Made by a program: the position numbers and the translations under genes | Shown here: one piece after another, positions 19,801 to 26,250 of the stretch | Numbering within the stretch: position 1 is the first letter of the stretch | Layout of the letters: each line of letters starts with the position of its first letter | Notes under the pieces: generated by a model | Told to the model about the DNA's origin: nothing | Database searches by the model: none | The model's input: the letters and a program-made list of their open reading frames with translations, nothing else | Origin: Clostridia bacterium | GTDB taxonomy: Bacteria; Bacillota; Clostridia; Oscillospirales; Acutalibacteraceae | DNA length: 64,000 nucleotides | Direction: 5' to 3' | NCBI GenBank assembly: GCA_017513245.1 | Contig: JAFXGK010000023.1 | Coordinates: 1-64,000 of the forward strand

Positions 19801-21515
19801 TTATCGAATGTACCGCAGGCTATATCGACGTTGACGCTATCTCGCTCTTCACCGATATCCACGCATTCGAGCAGAAGCCGGTTGAGGAATCGCCGACCTA
19901 TGACTACAACGATACTTCAAACGCCATAACAAACGGCGGTACCGCTGCAAGCGGCGCTGTTTCGCTCACCGTTAACAACACCTCTTCGGGCGTTGCAAAC
20001 GATGAGTTCTCGGGTCTTTCGGCCACCGTTTACTTCCCCATCATCGATGACGTTATGGGACGTAACATGACCGAAGAACAGCTCGATATGGAACTTACCC
20101 GTATGAAGAACGCAGGCATTAAGCGCGTTCGTACCATGTTCAGATCACACTGGGCTTACACGGGCGATGACAGCAATCCTTGGGATTGGAACAGCAAGCA
20201 AATGCAGGAGTTCTATGCTTGGTGCGATAAGCTGGCAGAATACGACATCGACGTTATGATTCTCGCAGGCTGGCATCTTTCCTCCTACGTTTACGGCTCT
20301 TCCTCGATTTCCGACGTAGACTACCTCTCGCCCAGACTGCTTGATAAGAACGGTAACGTTCAGTATGCTATCTCTTGGGGTATTTTCCATCCCGTAGTAG
20401 ATATGGATCTGGCGGCCAGCCGTTACGCCACCTGGATGACCGAGGCAATCAACGCCATCCGCAACCACGGCGTAACCAACCTCACCCACGTTCTCACCTT
20501 TAACGAGCCCTCGCATCAGAACGGTACTCTCTATCGCGGAGCACACGCCGAGCAGATGCTGCAGCTTGTTGATACCTTAGTTGATAAGATGAAGTCGACC
20601 TATACCGACTCCACAAAGACCAAGACCGTTCGTGATTCGATTATCCTCGTTGGTCCCAACCAGTCCGGTCCCAGTGAGCATGCCGGCCTTGCTGAATACT
20701 TTGCAGCAAACTCCAAACACGGCATTGACCTGTATGACATTTGGACCGCGCACTTAATTGAAGGCGCACAGGACCGCACGGGCGAATACGACCCCGCTCC
20801 GATGGTAGGTGTTTCGGGTGACGTTTACGGCGAGGCATACAACCGTTTCTCGGCATGGCTCTCTAACCTCGAGACCGTTAACAGCAAATTCGCAGACACC
20901 GCGTTCTGGTGTGACGAATACGCTCAAAGCGGCTACGGTATCGCCAACGTCTACGACGACGAAGGCCAGCGCTGGTGGGGCGTTAAGAACGCAGGCCAGT
21001 ACGCAGCACTCATGAACGCAGGTCTCTCGGGCGGTATACTCTGGCAGTTTAGCGACTGCTTATGGTCGTATATCGCAGGTAGCGGCGGTGAGTTTAACCA
21101 CGGTATGCATATGGGCGGTGCTTCTACCTCCTTACTGCAGACTCAGACTCCATACTACATCTACTACTCGACGAGCTTACTTACCAAATATCTCTCGTGT
21201 AAGGATGGCGCAACCACCTACGTTTCGAACTCTGCACACAATAACGTTCATATCTCGACCGTTAAGATGGCCGACGGAAACTGGTCGGTACTCGTTGTAA
21301 ACAACAGCGAAACCGCACAGAACATCAGCGTTAAGTTCTCGTCCACCATCGGCGGCAAGACTATGTACCGTCACGTTTATGATGTTGCATCGGTTACTCC
21401 CGATTCTTCGGCTACCATTATTCCGGCCGATAAGACCTACACGGGCGTTACCACCAGAATAAACGACAGCATCCCTGCCGGAAGCGTTGTAGTTTACACC
21501 TCCATTAAGGGATAA
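10827..21515 (+). CDS. Giant exported multidomain protein: CBM-like and InlB-type repeats, phosphoesterase, clan GH-A glycosidase
   Basis: This 3,562-residue protein starts with a signal peptide (residues 1-28, ending near 'PVSAD'). About ten jelly-roll carbohydrate-binding-like modules are marked by 'NGDFE'-type motifs (near residues 33, 340, 700, 1060, 1680, 1950, 2315, 2542, 2680, 2871). They alternate with eight InlB/Flg_new-type repeats of the form 'GYxFxGWYDxxxxLVS' (near 298, 604, 663, 940, 1020, 1265, 1641, 1901). A calcineurin-like phosphoesterase spans ~1310-1605 ('VLPDEQ', 'MGDITEHG', 'GNHDY', 'THAH', 'CGHE'). Residues ~2115-2310 match a domain in the 44671-49248 protein. The C-terminal barrel (~3055-3430) has probable acid/base Glu3227 ('NEP') and nucleophile Glu3364 ('WCDEY'). 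There is no LPXTG or membrane anchor. The glycosidase family and substrate are uncertain. Confidence 0.85.
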   Translation: MKRILSIILSVALLLGTVTVLTLLPVSADTGSAVNLITNGDGSMGIWSDHGYETAAYGTDDWGLIVAGNAYGWRAAGHKADYTPYANAMTYWHNVGIFAAQYPDSPDGPSIQINKWNQSMQDFKIEAGKNYIVSADLAFMPTKNTDNYTGTFDIAIANKAGVFIDAVNNKWSSVTGGKYDLCDSGDATYNSLRVDTSAANYPTFIYNDATYWDFGGFKTYSFTFSADDVIAGYGLSDGDGDGFFDVTLGIQNDSSLVLLADNVSVYEAVALTAADGGYITGDTSATAGESVTATAVPYYGNTFLGWYNGDTLVSTSATYSGILNNSITAKFNVYNQIVDGNFEAENGAGAGFFNSVYSAANGGKNTVAAVPSGSSAAHGQNALYCAPATAANTNCDLITIPVTVKKNTQYVFHLSYYSVNTANTGYIGLHSEKSFTNGWTKSTFVPSYTYHWELEGATNLNAWTVCGGIDGSYGMMRDQTHASVGAGANKWVDLWVTFNPGESTSVFEDGKDTAAMRILFGVGNSATNTYYVDNVSFTEAGTAANTAITAAASNGGSVSVAEPFVPDAVCYANTGGAKIGSTATAVAGSTRYSQVAITRYTATANTGYEFLGWYDANNKLVSTNSTESFAAEGVYTAKFATAPYAQDGGFLVKNNDDTYTAKAYYGNVFKGWYDIDNKLITTNATTAKQVGMYAAFDKHNLITNGDFEDDYVNYYVQNSNSTATVKTDKDGNKYLRMDSTTTGAALYSFQWNFKLEKNKKYVISYRLRSGIDDEGNLLSTQGMAFRKMILYHTGNHNYTWSDPLFAEQISLTSGSKNYYLGTPDLLPSGGNDLNPASTSTSFPGSYTYSLDEWTYYSYVLDTSSASLANGTDISDNIDLAMIFGANGAGTMALDIDDISVSEVKSMVSFGESNGGTAMVDRLASTAVIPATFTAIPRDENYVFIGWVDENGNAVSPNNPYSTFDAENLTANFAFYDPEGTTFQVNAKIEKQNGVYGGYLTGEKSATGVLGTAVTFTAVPYVGNTFDGWYVGGKKVSSSEQYTFYIAGSTEVVAKFNVNNLWPDAGYENTVRDTSIISDKALQNSADAYFEWHSYNPSVWWDAKVLTSKPYSGEASLELTHRNNEVLRKVSGLEKNTDYELSFYWFIRNQNSGGTGSAPSYLKDIRFYDMNGTVFSYTTLNTQYDADFQQSKVYFNSGNNTEIYVALTYFAGSSSIVCDDFCLTPGTGDEYVKVSYDSGSDRVGVITEMAPLGEYTIKAPLFNPPAKNFVDWSMGGSNYASKATITLTGDVTFTANYTDFVSNQLTDNTNFHPGNYDFTFAVLPDEQKLLLHYPDHYVDITNWLLANQKDYNIQGILNMGDITEHGSYEQWNATYEAFKPIIGKIPFAISLGNHDYSSSGGAAAYNSKIDRLTHIYNHFYKQADFSKVPQWGGAYDDSMDNTYHKFEVNGVKIMVISLEIYPRYDVINWAAKLCEDNPEYKVIVTTHAHLESDGSRKTEAESPYGFTNPEESSSPQELYDQLLKVYPNIVMLLCGHESSSQTRVNTTTGVNGNTIYEVLIDNQNDDINYKGVGNVVLMGFRNNGNTVDFTTYSTVQDKYFFADTNEFTLELDRTVDVEGNGDASYDKKYVGDVLVTSFTAKPYYGNSFVGWYDADGNLVSKSLDYSSATHNYLKAVFYGSNTIRNGDLEDDYIPSIMFSDTNRLSVEKFGNTVEGHGEQYLKLTVPSQETVQTGFKLPVKKNTGYSLSFDIKVNDFGPNGAVRFGFMYDKDWEASTIIGGATQTLVNPKTGYTKTLSTEANAAHRPSNALTYREYVDKFGGDWVHFTIVFNSGSDANAFGSKDTGYLKLMLHNLNNGIDLQIDNIIFSAATEVTADAQAGGTASANKATAVLGEEITFTATPDYGNRFAGWYTLGGTAVSFDSVFTTTEHTNLIAKFTVFNNASNGGFEDGSTGDWFTVNDGVSLEIANHASADADFGSKYLKVTDNATGYLNFGLPIDAEPNTRYMVHFAFKVTSTTNSRIDIAVSPKNAWGAFTDSNTYFSTASASATDTGMYDNKYPNTIKNTFGDGFIETTFIIDTAEELADGKTMYLLLGAKADGVFSIDNVSVTKISDIAPSILGATLISETAEYEEGDIVYQSSFGLVPSFAKLTKVGTLAIPTQLLSGELTLATANKSEASVSDTSGLNLNSTAYYATFANTKSINPSAKISARSFATLTDKYGKHEWTFYSENNDAAKAITNGTYNRSVNQVKRLLAVALIENFAGNYPADFYSDEDVTETSNVKSSASVSAEKVWNFVKRNAHLFADVDTYAPEQVNLLNDASFENDEFYLGGFKTITVTDNSLSHTGENNKGIAYVYDHDGFIYYSGGDYYFGTDNSFSDFIDVTSNIARTGNRSLRLSTRAGTLSYILDNLKPNTDYEFSYYWYAPSPVFVNRSYIYPHTFMNVGYTYVEDVTIDGTGYRKYKYDTADYLAPKQIGIEANALDYTMGAVYSNEQWKKETLKFNSGSSTSVVFGLAYGSRLNAGIVYLDDLCLSETALPSATIENGSFDNSTAGWEGNATTYKVNGDYAATFNKRSQYLKQGISVERYTDYILTVKAKTQEADALYFGVTDAGAQTLNPTTVLTNSSSTVTEETGTVTYKVGFNSGVNTSLNVFLQSVCDSKVNVFSVELTETEELITNNVIDFENGLTTINGGISPAYEIAKTNNLWYSVSSAFAHSGKYSLRMAATSSDTNAKTDVTTNDGELLRHPLYQSWSSFNTNPGDWYTVSYYAKAKTAGVSYESSIRTIDGSDWDYMQALDKKTVTLSSTEWTLIEHTFANNCVITDDCKINLVISANDGTTADIYFDDIVVKRTNAVAEQNVTAPYTESVYNLAPNGNFETANSAYAAGTTMASSDAYEGGSFLRVTAGNKIIVPVKTRIEFSYENSYYYTLSAAVRASAGGAGYVGISHSADGNTPVLFANGNVAAVNANGTGWNFDAFKFISPDVRPTYLVIECTAGYIDVDAISLFTDIHAFEQKPVEESPTYDYNDTSNAITNGGTAASGAVSLTVNNTSSGVANDEFSGLSATVYFPIIDDVMGRNMTEEQLDMELTRMKNAGIKRVRTMFRSHWAYTGDDSNPWDWNSKQMQEFYAWCDKLAEYDIDVMILAGWHLSSYVYGSSSISDVDYLSPRLLDKNGNVQYAISWGIFHPVVDMDLAASRYATWMTEAINAIRNHGVTNLTHVLTFNEPSHQNGTLYRGAHAEQMLQLVDTLVDKMKSTYTDSTKTKTVRDSIILVGPNQSGPSEHAGLAEYFAANSKHGIDLYDIWTAHLIEGAQDRTGEYDPAPMVGVSGDVYGEAYNRFSAWLSNLETVNSKFADTAFWCDEYAQSGYGIANVYDDEGQRWWGVKNAGQYAALMNAGLSGGILWQFSDCLWSYIAGSGGEFNHGMHMGGASTSLLQTQTPYYIYYSTSLLTKYLSCKDGATTYVSNSAHNNVHISTVKMADGNWSVLVVNNSETAQNISVKFSSTIGGKTMYRHVYDVASVTPDSSATIIPADKTYTGVTTRINDSIPAGSVVVYTSIKG

Positions 21516-21530
21516 AAACAAAATAAAAAA

Positions 21531-21557
21531 ACCGTCGGGAAACCGGCGGTTTTTTTG
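21531..21557 (+). terminator. Terminator after the giant exported protein
   Basis: An 8-bp stem with G-T pairs (21531-21538 with 21543-21550, ACCGTCGG/CCGGCGGT), a GAAA loop and seven or more T residues. Confidence 0.85.
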
Positions 21558-21586
21558 TTGCCTTTAGGACTAAAATATATTATTAT
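21558..21586 (+). promoter_or_regulatory. galM promoter
   Basis: A -35 TTGCCT (21558-21563), 17-base spacer and -10 TATTAT (21581-21586) directly follow the terminator of the giant gene. Transcription should start near 21593, so galM is an independent unit. Confidence 0.6.
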
Positions 21587-21614
21587 ATAGTTATAACCCG
21601 AAAGGAGCACTGAC

Positions 21615-22640
21615 ATGACTAAAGAAACTGACTTTGGCGAGCTTTACGGCGTTGATATTATAAAGTATACCCTCTGCGGCAAAAACGGCCTTGAGGTATC
21701 TATAATCAACTACGGAGCCACCATAACCAATATAATCTTTGACGGACACGACGTCGCTCTCGGCTACGACAGCCTCGAGGCATACCTTAAGTCGGACGGA
21801 TATCTCGGCGCCACCATCGGCCGCTACGGCAACCGTCTGGGCGACGGTATATTTAAGCTCGGCGGTGTTGAATACGAGGTTGGCTGTAACGAAAAGGGTG
21901 TTACCCATCTGCACGGCGGCTTTGTAGGCTTTGATAAGCAGCTGTGGGACGTTGTTGCCGCACGTGAGGAGGGCGAACCTTCGATTTCCTTCAATCATAT
22001 CTTCGATGATATGGAGGAGGGTTACCCCGGCGAGCTCGACGTTACCGTTACCTTTACCGTGACCGACGAGAACGCTCTGCGCATTGAATACAAGGCAATT
22101 TCAAGCAAGGATACCGTTATAAACCTCACAAACCACACCTATTTTAACCTAAATGGCTACGACGGCGGAAATATCCTCGATAACGAGCTTTATATCGACG
22201 CTGACTCATTTACCCCCTATAACGATAAACTCATCCCCACGGGCGAAATTCGCGACGTTTCGGGTACTCCGTTCGATTTCCGCGTAGCAAAGGCTATCGG
22301 CCGCGATATCGAAAGCGACGACGAGCAGATGAAGTTTGGCGGCGGCTTTGACCACAACTTCTGCCTAAACGGCGGTGACGGCGTAAAGATTATCGCCTAC
22401 AGCCCCAAAACGGGCATTGAGATGAAGGTTAAGACCACTGAGCCCGGCGTTCAGCTTTATACCTCTAATTTCCTCGCTAACATTCTCGGCAAGGGCGGCG
22501 GTCTTTATAAGCATCAGGGCTTCTGCCTCGAAACCCAGCACTACCCCGACAGCCCGAACCACGATAACTTCCCCTCGACCGTGCTTCCTGCCGAAACCGA
22601 TTTTTATAGCGCAACCGAATACATTTTCTCCAAGAGATAA
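21615..22640 (+). CDS. galM: Aldose 1-epimerase (galactose mutarotase)
   Basis: This 341-residue cytosolic enzyme interconverts alpha and beta anomers of aldohexoses. 'INYGATITNI', 'GRYGNRLG', 'HLHGG', 'LTNHTYFNL' (catalytic His region) and the late 'LETQHYPDSPN' (catalytic Glu region) are all visible and in the usual order. Length is normal. An AAAGGAG site precedes the ATG. Its position next to the giant glycosidase protein suggests service in the same sugar pathway, but it has its own promoter and terminator. Confidence 0.95.
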   Translation: MTKETDFGELYGVDIIKYTLCGKNGLEVSIINYGATITNIIFDGHDVALGYDSLEAYLKSDGYLGATIGRYGNRLGDGIFKLGGVEYEVGCNEKGVTHLHGGFVGFDKQLWDVVAAREEGEPSISFNHIFDDMEEGYPGELDVTVTFTVTDENALRIEYKAISSKDTVINLTNHTYFNLNGYDGGNILDNELYIDADSFTPYNDKLIPTGEIRDVSGTPFDFRVAKAIGRDIESDDEQMKFGGGFDHNFCLNGGDGVKIIAYSPKTGIEMKVKTTEPGVQLYTSNFLANILGKGGGLYKHQGFCLETQHYPDSPNHDNFPSTVLPAETDFYSATEYIFSKR

Positions 22641-22680
22641 AAAAACACCCCTGAACCTTGTGTTCAGGGGTGTTACTTTT
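22641..22680. terminator. Bidirectional terminator between galM and livF
   Basis: A perfect 13-bp stem (22644-22656 with 22662-22674) with a 5-base loop, preceded by A residues and followed by a T-rich tail, serves the converging galM and liv transcripts. Confidence 0.9.
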
Positions 22681-22681
22681 A

Positions 22682-23383
22682 TTAGCCGCCGAGGTAGGCT
22701 TTTTTAATAGCGTCGCTCTGTGCGAGTTCCTTACCCGTACCCGAAAGAACAATTCTTCCCGATTCGAGAACGTATGCACGGTCGGCTACCTTTAAGGCCA
22801 TTTCGGCATTCTGCTCAACCAACAGGATGGTAGTTCCTGCGGCGTGCAGTTCCTTAATGATATCAAATATCTGCTTAACAAGGATGGGAGCAAGACCCAT
22901 AGAAGGCTCGTCAAGCATTAAGAGTTTCGGCTTGCTCATAAGAGCGCGACCCATAGCGAGCATCTGCTGCTCACCGCCCGACAGCGTTCCTGCTATCTGG
23001 TTCTTACGGTGCTTAAGACGCGGGAAACGCTCGAAAACGTCCTCAATCAAAGCGTCAACCTCGCTTGCCTTGGTGGTGTATGCACCCATCTGAAGGTTTT
23101 CAAGAACCGTCATCTGCAAGAAGATTCTTCTGCCTTCCGGAACGTGGGCCATTCCCTTGGAGACCAGCTTGTGGGCCTCGGTGTGAGAAATATTTTCATC
23201 GAAGAGGACTATGGAGCCGGTCTTGGAACGGAGAAGTCCCGAAATGGTTTTAAGGGTGGTCGACTTACCTGCACCGTTAGCGCCGATAAGCGCTACGATT
23301 TCGCCCTCGTTAACCTCGAGGCTGATATCCTTAAGGGCGTGAATTTTACCGTAGTAAACGTTTGCATTTTCTACCTTAAGCAT
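22682..23383 (-). CDS. livF: Branched-chain amino-acid ABC transporter ATP-binding protein LivF
   Basis: This 233-residue ATPase is one of the two nucleotide-binding subunits of a HAAT-family importer. Walker A 'GANGAGKST' (residues ~34-42), signature 'LSGGEQQMLAMGRAL', Walker B 'LLMLDEPSMGLAP' and the switch 'LLVEQN' are all present. The ATG overlaps the livG stop by one base (TAATG). It is the last gene of livKHMGF. Confidence 0.95.
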   Translation of the reverse strand: MLKVENANVYYGKIHALKDISLEVNEGEIVALIGANGAGKSTTLKTISGLLRSKTGSIVLFDENISHTEAHKLVSKGMAHVPEGRRIFLQMTVLENLQMGAYTTKASEVDALIEDVFERFPRLKHRKNQIAGTLSGGEQQMLAMGRALMSKPKLLMLDEPSMGLAPILVKQIFDIIKELHAAGTTILLVEQNAEMALKVADRAYVLESGRIVLSGTGKELAQSDAIKKAYLGG

Positions 23384-24213
23384 TATTCCGCCTCCTTCTT
23401 TCCGAGATAAGCCTCGATAACCGTGGGGTTCTGCTTAATCTCGTCGGGGGTGCCCTTGGCTATAACCTTACCGTGGTCAAGCACGCAGATACCCTCGCAG
23501 ATGTTCATAACGAGGTTCATATCGTGTTCGATGAGCATAATAGCAATCTGGAAAGAATCGCGAATCTTGCGAATATTTTCCATAAGCTCTGCCGTTTCGG
23601 ACGGGTTCATACCTGCCGCAGGCTCATCAAGCAATACAATGCTGGGGTTGGTTGCAAGGGCGCGAACAATTTCAAGTCTGCGCTGTGCGCCGTAAGGAAG
23701 GCTGCCTGCCTCGTGCTTTGCAAGGTCGGCCATGTGGAAGAAATCAAGCAGCTCGAGCGCACGCTCGGTTGCCTTCTTCTCTGCTCCGCGATAACCGAAG
23801 GTATGGGTCAGCGAAGCAAAAAGGCTTTCCTTAGTAGAATTGTGAAGTCCAACCTTTACGTTGTCGATAACCGACATATTGGAGAAAAGTCGGATATTCT
23901 GGAATGTACGGGCAATACCCATACGGTTGATGTGTGCGGTGCTCTTTCCGGTAGTGATTTTACCGTCGAGCATTATGGTTCCGCGGGTGGGCTGGTAAAC
24001 GTTGGTAAGCAGGTTGAATACCGTGGTCTTACCTGCACCGTTGGGGCCTATAAGTCCGCAGATTTCGGTGCGACCTACCGCAAGGGTAAGATCGTCAACG
24101 GCGGTAAGTCCGCCAAAGTCGATACCGAGGTGATGGGTTTCAAGGATAGGTGCCTTGTCAAGGTCACGCTCGGGAACGATGCTTTTACTCGGAAGCGGTA
24201 CCATTTTAGACAT
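23383..24213 (-). CDS. livG: Branched-chain amino-acid ABC transporter ATP-binding protein LivG
   Basis: This 276-residue ATPase pairs with LivF. Walker A 'GPNGAGKTT', the LivG-type 'GIARTFQNIRLF', signature 'LPYGAQRRLEIVRAL' and Walker B 'IVLLDEPAAGMNP' are intact. An open frame extends 15 codons upstream, but the ATG at 24213 ('MSKMVPL') follows a GGAGGT site and overlaps livM by 8 bases. The first ~30 residues are longer than in typical LivG and precede the ATPase fold. Confidence 0.94.
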   Translation of the reverse strand: MSKMVPLPSKSIVPERDLDKAPILETHHLGIDFGGLTAVDDLTLAVGRTEICGLIGPNGAGKTTVFNLLTNVYQPTRGTIMLDGKITTGKSTAHINRMGIARTFQNIRLFSNMSVIDNVKVGLHNSTKESLFASLTHTFGYRGAEKKATERALELLDFFHMADLAKHEAGSLPYGAQRRLEIVRALATNPSIVLLDEPAAGMNPSETAELMENIRKIRDSFQIAIMLIEHDMNLVMNICEGICVLDHGKVIAKGTPDEIKQNPTVIEAYLGKKEAE

Positions 24214-25279
24214 TATCTCCCACCTCCGTTGGCTTAGTTTTCTTGAATATTTTTTCAAGTATAGTATCCTTGAGCATCTTTACCTTCTGGCTGTTCTTAG
24301 CGAGCATAACTACAATAAGAACGATTGCGTAGATAAGCATACGATAGTCAGCAAAGCTACGCAGCAACTCAGGTACTAAGTAGAGAACTACGGTTGCAAG
24401 AATGGTGCCGGGGATGTTGCCCATACCACCGAGAACAACGAATACTAAGATAAGAATAGAAGTATTAAAGTCGAATTTCTTGGCCGCAATACTCGAATAA
24501 TTCATAGCATAAAGCGCACCTGCCATACCTGCTAAAACTGCAGAGGTAACAAAGGCGGTAAGCTTATACTTGGTTACGCTGATACCAACCGATTCGGCCG
24601 CGATGCGGTTGTCGCGGATAGCGGTAATGGCACGGCCCGAACGGCTGTGGATAAGGTTTATAACCACAAAGAGTGTTACGAGCACGAGTACGATACCTGC
24701 ACCGAAGGTTGCAATTTTTTGAACACCAACTGCGCCCTGAGGACCCTGCAGTACGATACGGCCGTTTTCCATGTTAAGGTTGTCGGCGGTGCCTGTGCAG
24801 ACATGAAGTCCATTAGCGTCAACGCCTACGTAGATGTAGTTGATGATGTTTTTGATAATTTCGCCGAAGGCGAGGGTTACGATAGCAAGATAGTCACCGC
24901 GCAAACGAAGAACGGGAATACCAACCAAAAAGCCTACGATACCTGCGAAGATACCGCCGATTACTATCGCAATTAAGAGCTTAAGCGGGTCGGAAGAAAT
25001 ACTGTCGCGTACCATTGCGGCTGCAACGATTCCGCTGAAGGCACCAACGCTCATAAAGCCTGCATGGCCGAGGGAGAGTTCTCCCGATACGCCAACAACC
25101 AGGTTTAAGGAAAGCGCCATTACAACGTATACGCAAACGGGCACCAAAAGACCGCCTAAGAAGTTGTTTATCATTCCCATGGACTGTGCAATGGTAACAA
25201 CAACGAAGGCCACTATTACCATACCGTAGGAATATATGTTGGTGCGAGCATATTTACTGAGTGATTTTAAATTCTTCAT
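24206..25279 (-). CDS. livM: Branched-chain amino-acid ABC transporter permease LivM
   Basis: This ~357-residue integral membrane permease has eight to ten hydrophobic segments and the LivM hallmarks 'GELSLGHAGFMSVGAF' and 'LRGDYLAIVTLAFGEI', plus 'RSGRAITAIRDNRIAAESVGI' (the cytoplasmic coupling loop). I choose the ATG at 25279 ('MKNLKSL') with AAGGTGG upstream, rather than the codon at 25303. It lies 10 bases after livH. Confidence 0.94.
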   Translation of the reverse strand: MKNLKSLSKYARTNIYSYGMVIVAFVVVTIAQSMGMINNFLGGLLVPVCVYVVMALSLNLVVGVSGELSLGHAGFMSVGAFSGIVAAAMVRDSISSDPLKLLIAIVIGGIFAGIVGFLVGIPVLRLRGDYLAIVTLAFGEIIKNIINYIYVGVDANGLHVCTGTADNLNMENGRIVLQGPQGAVGVQKIATFGAGIVLVLVTLFVVINLIHSRSGRAITAIRDNRIAAESVGISVTKYKLTAFVTSAVLAGMAGALYAMNYSSIAAKKFDFNTSILILVFVVLGGMGNIPGTILATVVLYLVPELLRSFADYRMLIYAIVLIVVMLAKNSQKVKMLKDTILEKIFKKTKPTEVGDNV

Positions 25280-25289
25280 ACGCCCCACC

Positions 25290-26165
25290 TTATACCTTTT
25301 CATTAATCTTCTTGCCGAAAAGACCGGTAGGTCTTACCAGCAGAACAACTATAAGTATTGCAAAAACTATAGCATCGGTAAGCTCATAGGAGATGTATGC
25401 CTTACTGAGCGTTTCGATAACGCCGAGTAAAAGTCCGCCAACCATGGCGCCGGGGATAGAACCGATTCCGCCGAAAACTGCTGCCGTAAAGGCTTTGATT
25501 CCGGGCATAGAGCCGGTAGTAGGCATAATTCCCTTAGATGTAGAGCAAAGCAGAACACCTGCAATTGCTGCGAGAGCAGAACCGATTGCGAAGGTAACCG
25601 AAATGGTGGAGTTAACGTTAATACCCATCAGTTCGGCTGCATCCTTATCTTCGGATACTGCGCGCATAGCTTTACCGATTTTGCTCTTCTTAATGAACAG
25701 CGTCAGAGCAATCATAATAACAACGCTTACTACGATGGTAACGAGGGTAAGACCCGAAATCGAAAGATCCTTAATTGCTAATGCGAAGGAAGGAACTACC
25801 GAAGTAAAGGTCTTGGTTTCGCTGCCGAAAATAAGCATAGCCGCATTTTGCAGGAAATAGCTTACACCGATAGCGGTAATAAGTACGGCCAAGGAACCTG
25901 CCTTACGCAGGGGCTTGTACGCAAAGCGCTCGATAGTAATTCCGAGCACGGTACAAACAACCATTGCCGCAAGAATGCCCAAAATAGACGGCATACCTGC
26001 AGAGACCATTATCTCGTAACAGATATATCCGCCAACCATGATAACGTCGCCGTGGGCGAAGTTAAGCATTTTAGCAATACCGTATACCATTGTATAGCCG
26101 AGTGCGATAACGGCATAAACGCTACCGAGACTCAGGCCGTCGATCAATTGAGTGATCAATGACAT
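25290..26165 (-). CDS. livH: Branched-chain amino-acid ABC transporter permease LivH
   Basis: This 291-residue permease is the partner of LivM. The N-terminal 'LIDGLSLGSVYAVIALGYTMVYG' region, 'LNFAHGDVIMVGGY', and the coupling-loop 'KIGKAMRAVSEDKDAAELMGI' are characteristic. Length is typical. It is separated from the binding-protein gene by a hairpin that probably lowers its expression relative to livK. Confidence 0.95.
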   Translation of the reverse strand: MSLITQLIDGLSLGSVYAVIALGYTMVYGIAKMLNFAHGDVIMVGGYICYEIMVSAGMPSILGILAAMVVCTVLGITIERFAYKPLRKAGSLAVLITAIGVSYFLQNAAMLIFGSETKTFTSVVPSFALAIKDLSISGLTLVTIVVSVVIMIALTLFIKKSKIGKAMRAVSEDKDAAELMGINVNSTISVTFAIGSALAAIAGVLLCSTSKGIMPTTGSMPGIKAFTAAVFGGIGSIPGAMVGGLLLGVIETLSKAYISYELTDAIVFAILIVVLLVRPTGLFGKKINEKV

Positions 26166-26199
26166 ACTAACACCTCAAAAAACTTTATATAATAAGAAA

Positions 26200-26229
26200 A
26201 TAGGGGTTGGATGTACAACCCCTTTTTTC
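26200..26229 (-). terminator. Intercistronic terminator-like hairpin between livK and livH
   Basis: An 8-bp stem (26202-26209 with 26216-26223, AGGGGTTG/CAACCCCT) with a 6-base loop and a T-rich minus-strand tail. It likely causes partial termination so that the binding protein is made in excess over the membrane subunits. Confidence 0.65.
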
Positions 26230-26250
26230 TATTTATAACCTAATTTTAGA

